A stretch of 64,000 nt of DNA, from contig OY759221.1 of the NCBI GenBank assembly GCA_963662175.1, forward strand, positions 20,633,027 to 20,697,026, given 5' to 3'. This stretch comes from Aradus depressus. Its lineage: Eukaryota > Arthropoda > Insecta > Hemiptera > Aradidae. A program made the translations under genes and the position numbers. Below, piece after piece: positions 61,658 through 64,000 of the stretch. Position 1 is the first letter of the stretch. The number at the start of each line of letters is the position of its first letter. The notes below the pieces were generated by a model. The model was not told the DNA's origin. It ran no database searches and was given only the letters and a program-made list of their open reading frames with translations.

Positions 61658-62793
61658 TTTTTTAACAGATCTTCCTCCTGGCTTATTTTTTAACAGGTCT
61701 TGCTCCGGGATTATTTTTTAACAGGTCTTCCTCCTGGCTTATTTTTTAACAGGTCTTGCTCCAAGATTATTTTTTAACAGGTCTTGCTCCGGGATTATTT
61801 TTTAACAGGTCTTCCTCCTGGTTTATTTTTTAACAGGTCTTGCTCCAAGATTATTTTTTAACAGGTCTTGCTCCGGGATTATTTTTTAACAGGTCTTCCT
61901 CCTGGCTTATTTTTTAACAGGTCTTGCTCCGGGATTATTTTTTAACAGGTCTTGCTCCGGGATTATTTTTTAACAGATCTTCCTCCTGGCTTATTTTTTA
62001 ACAGGTCTTGCTCCGGGATTATTTTTTAACAGGTCTTCCTCCTGGCTTATTTTTTAACAGGTCTTGCTCCAAGATTATTTTTTAACAGGTCTTGCTCCGG
62101 GATTATTTTTTAACAGGTCTTCCTCCTGGCTTATTTTTTAACAGGTCTTGCTCCAAGATTATTTTTTAACAGGTCTTGCTCCGGGATTATTTTTTAACAG
62201 ATCTTCCTCCTGGCTTATTTTTTAACAGGTCTTGCTCCAAGATTATTTTTTAACAGGTCTTGCTCCGGGATTATTTTTTAACAGGTCTTCCTCCTGGCTT
62301 ATTTTTTAACAGGTCTTGCTCCAAGATTATTTTTTAACAGGTCTTGCTCCGGGATTATTTTTTAACAGGTCTTCCTCCTGGCTTATTTTTTAACAGGTCT
62401 TGCTCCGGGATTATTTTTTAACAGGTCTTCCTCCTGGCTTATTTTTTAACAGGTCTTGCTCCGGGATTATTTTTTAACAGGTCTTGCTCCGGGATTATTT
62501 TTTAACAGATCTTCCTCCTGGCTTATTTTTTAACAGGTCTTGCTCCGGGATTATTTTTTAACAGGTCTTCCTCCTGGCTTATTTTTTAACAGGTCTTGCT
62601 CCAAGATTATTTTTTAACAGGTCTTGCTCCGGGATTATTTTTTAACAGGTCTTCCTCCTGGCTTATTTTTTAACAGGTCTTGCTCAGAGATTATTTTTTA
62701 ACAGGTCTTGCTCCGGGATTATTTTTTAACAGGTCTTCCTCCTGGCTTATTTTTTAACAGGTCTTGCTCCGAAATTATTTTTTAACAGGTCAT
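61658..62793 (+). repeat. 28-bp minisatellite, about 40 units, with higher-order order
   Basis: Unit ttttttaacaggtcttgctc plus 'cgggatta'. Three main variants: S (cctcctggc), L (gctccaaga) and G (gctccggga). A marked S' unit with 'agatc' instead of 'aggtc' begins at unit 1, 12, 20 and 31, so the array is built of blocks of 11, 8, 11 and 10 units. Each unit holds a T6-AACAG-GT string that resembles a 3' splice site joined to a GT. No protein is possible (28 bp, stops). No unique spacers, so not a CRISPR. Confidence 0.95.
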
Positions 62794-63090
62794 GCTGTCC
62801 TTCTCTTTGGCTGATTCTACTGAAAAATTCTGAATGCCATGTTTATGTTTTTTTTTTGTATCATCATAAATATAATGTGTCAACGTTCTTCACATCGGCA
62901 GTTCTTAGGTTTTTTTTAAAGTTACGTTTCCCCCTAATTTCCCCCGAAAATCAATGTATGTTGTCCTCAAGGGTTTCTATTTACACATATAAAATTGCGT
63001 GCCGATATAAAACATGAAATTCCAGTGAAACTACACATAGAATTTCTGATTACATAACTTCCTCTATACTCCGTATAGTTGGGGAAGTAA
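62794..63090 (-). repeat. R-A copy, reverse, right of the minisatellite
   Basis: 'ttctctttggctgattctac', 'cacatcggcagttcttaggt', 'ccagtgaaactacacataga' and 'atactccgtatagttgggga' then agta. The array therefore lies between a + and a - R-A copy. Confidence 0.78.
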
Positions 63091-63164
63091 CATCAAGGAA
63101 AAGTGCAGCAACCTGCATCTGGAGATTCACTCAACAATGCTAAACCAAACACAAACAAAAAATG

Positions 63165-63310
63165 TTTGAGCACGCCATCTTAGTATCAGAGCCTGTGCCA
63201 TGTCAGGTACACGTTAAAGACCCTAGGTAATTGAATTTGAATAGGCAAAATTCAGGACACCCAGGGTAGAGTCGGGCTCATGTCCATTAGAGCGACCAAA
63301 GAGCGATACA
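63165..63310 (+). mobile_element. SINE central and 3' fragment
   Basis: 'gagcacgccatcttagtatc', 'catgtcaggtacacgttaaa' and 'agggtagagtcgggctcatg'. Confidence 0.75.
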
Positions 63311-63332
63311 TTTTTTTTCCTCTGTTTGAGTA

Positions 63333-63588
63333 GTTAGTTATTGTGACTCAAGCCTGGGCTTTAACTACGAGGTTATATCGCCTACTACCAGAGCACTCTT
63401 TCGTCACTCTGGATGAGTCCGACTCTTTACGAGTATCTGATATCGCAGAGGCTCGGGACCATTGCTTAACGTCCCATCCGAAAAATGGCATGCTCCAAGC
63501 TATTATCACCTAAATAAAAAACCCAAAGGCCTCGGCCGGGATTCGAACTTGCGATCTTGAGCTCAGTACTCAAGTTACTGGCGCCCTC
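63333..63588 (-). mobile_element. SINE with internal deletions
   Basis: Reverse copy, tail 'gttattgtgactcaagcctg', head 'ttactggcgccctc'. Exact duplication tctgtttgagta at 63321-63332 and 63589-63600. Confidence 0.9.
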
Positions 63589-63600
63589 TCTGTTTGAGTA

Positions 63601-63858
63601 ACATCACCTGTAATACAGTTGTTTACCTTGATCCTCCTTTCTTCATAACACGACTAGAAATTACAAAAATAATTATAAAAAATAAAAATTGCGAGAAATC
63701 AAGATGAAGACTCCACGTATTTGTACTTATAAATAATTATTTTATGTTGTAGAAGGTCAATTCCTGCAATTCTCTCAATCATTTCGTTACCATGAAACAC
63801 TAACACGAGTCTGTAGAGAGATGCAGACAGGTGATTTCTTATACCATTTATTGAATAG
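63601..63858. other. No gene seen
   Basis: Nothing supported. Confidence 0.4.
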
Positions 63859-63990
63859 TAGTTATTGAATCACCGGCTATGTACATCCCCAGTATTATTC
63901 AATTAAGTTTTTGCTCTCCCTCCAAAACCAATTGACCGTATCGTCTGTTGTGAGGAATCCATGTCATTCGTTTGTCAAGTAACGTTTTCA
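63859..63990 (-). repeat. R-A end fragment, reverse
   Basis: 'gaatcaccggctatgtacat', 'ccccagtattattcaattaa' and 'ctccctccaaaaccaattga'. Runs off the window. Confidence 0.75.
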
Positions 63991-64000
63991 TTTAAACATA

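Noticed and set aside
61658..62793. CRISPR-like array of 28-bp repeats
   Set aside because: Units are directly adjacent without unique spacers, and the setting is eukaryotic. It is a minisatellite.

Overview
The window looks like AT-rich arthropod, probably insect, nuclear DNA. Nothing prokaryotic is visible: there are no operons, no long open frames and no Shine-Dalgarno-spaced genes. The insect reading rests on the mix of elements (Jockey-, I-, R1- and RTE-like LINE 3' ends, piggyBac, pogo/Tigger-like, hAT-like and hammerhead-bearing Penelope-type pieces) and on SINE tails made of CCTAA units, the insect telomere-type pentamer. I cannot name the species. The order is a guess (hemipteroid insects would fit) and is not supported by any gene.

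The only convincing host coding sequence is a GC-rich exon on the + strand ending at 1527 with a GT donor. It encodes a basic region and the first strand (YLGN motif) of a PTB/PID domain. The remaining 62 kb may be the following intron, because I found no second PTB exon. Weaker exon candidates lie on the - strand near 8140-8262, 33955-34140, 42790-43179 and 45591-45871.

The rest is layered mobile DNA. (1) About two dozen copies and fragments of one tRNA-derived SINE, about 340 bp, with pol III boxes A and B, a central domain and CCTAA tails; many have exact 11-14 bp target duplications. (2) A very common repeat, here called R-A (about 560 bp, built from about 145-bp modules), present throughout. 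(3) Other interspersed repeats, here called RepB, RepC, RepD and RepE. (4) 5'-truncated LINE 3' ends at 423-993, 13761-14493, 15454-15785, 18311-19340, 46480-47262, 49345-49720 and 60265-60725. (5) DNA transposons at 251-1122, 10745-11776, 36154-37939, 36750-37705 and 40291-40905. (6) Minisatellites at 30979, 42118, 49699 and 61658.

The most interesting content is a set of short fold-back elements (271-420 bp, with target duplications) whose two arms carry hammerhead-ribozyme cores in opposite orientation. At least five sequence-distinct families share the layout CTGANGA, helix II, GAAA, a 4-6 nt perfect palindrome, then U-H. The self-complementary helix III strand predicts ribozymes that act as dimers. 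Hammerheads are known from Penelope-like retroelements. These compact, protein-free, inverted-ribozyme elements and their arm-to-arm homogenisation deserve follow-up. Several nests give clear insertion orders, notably piggyBac within pogo/Tigger within a hammerhead element within R-A at 35649-38215.
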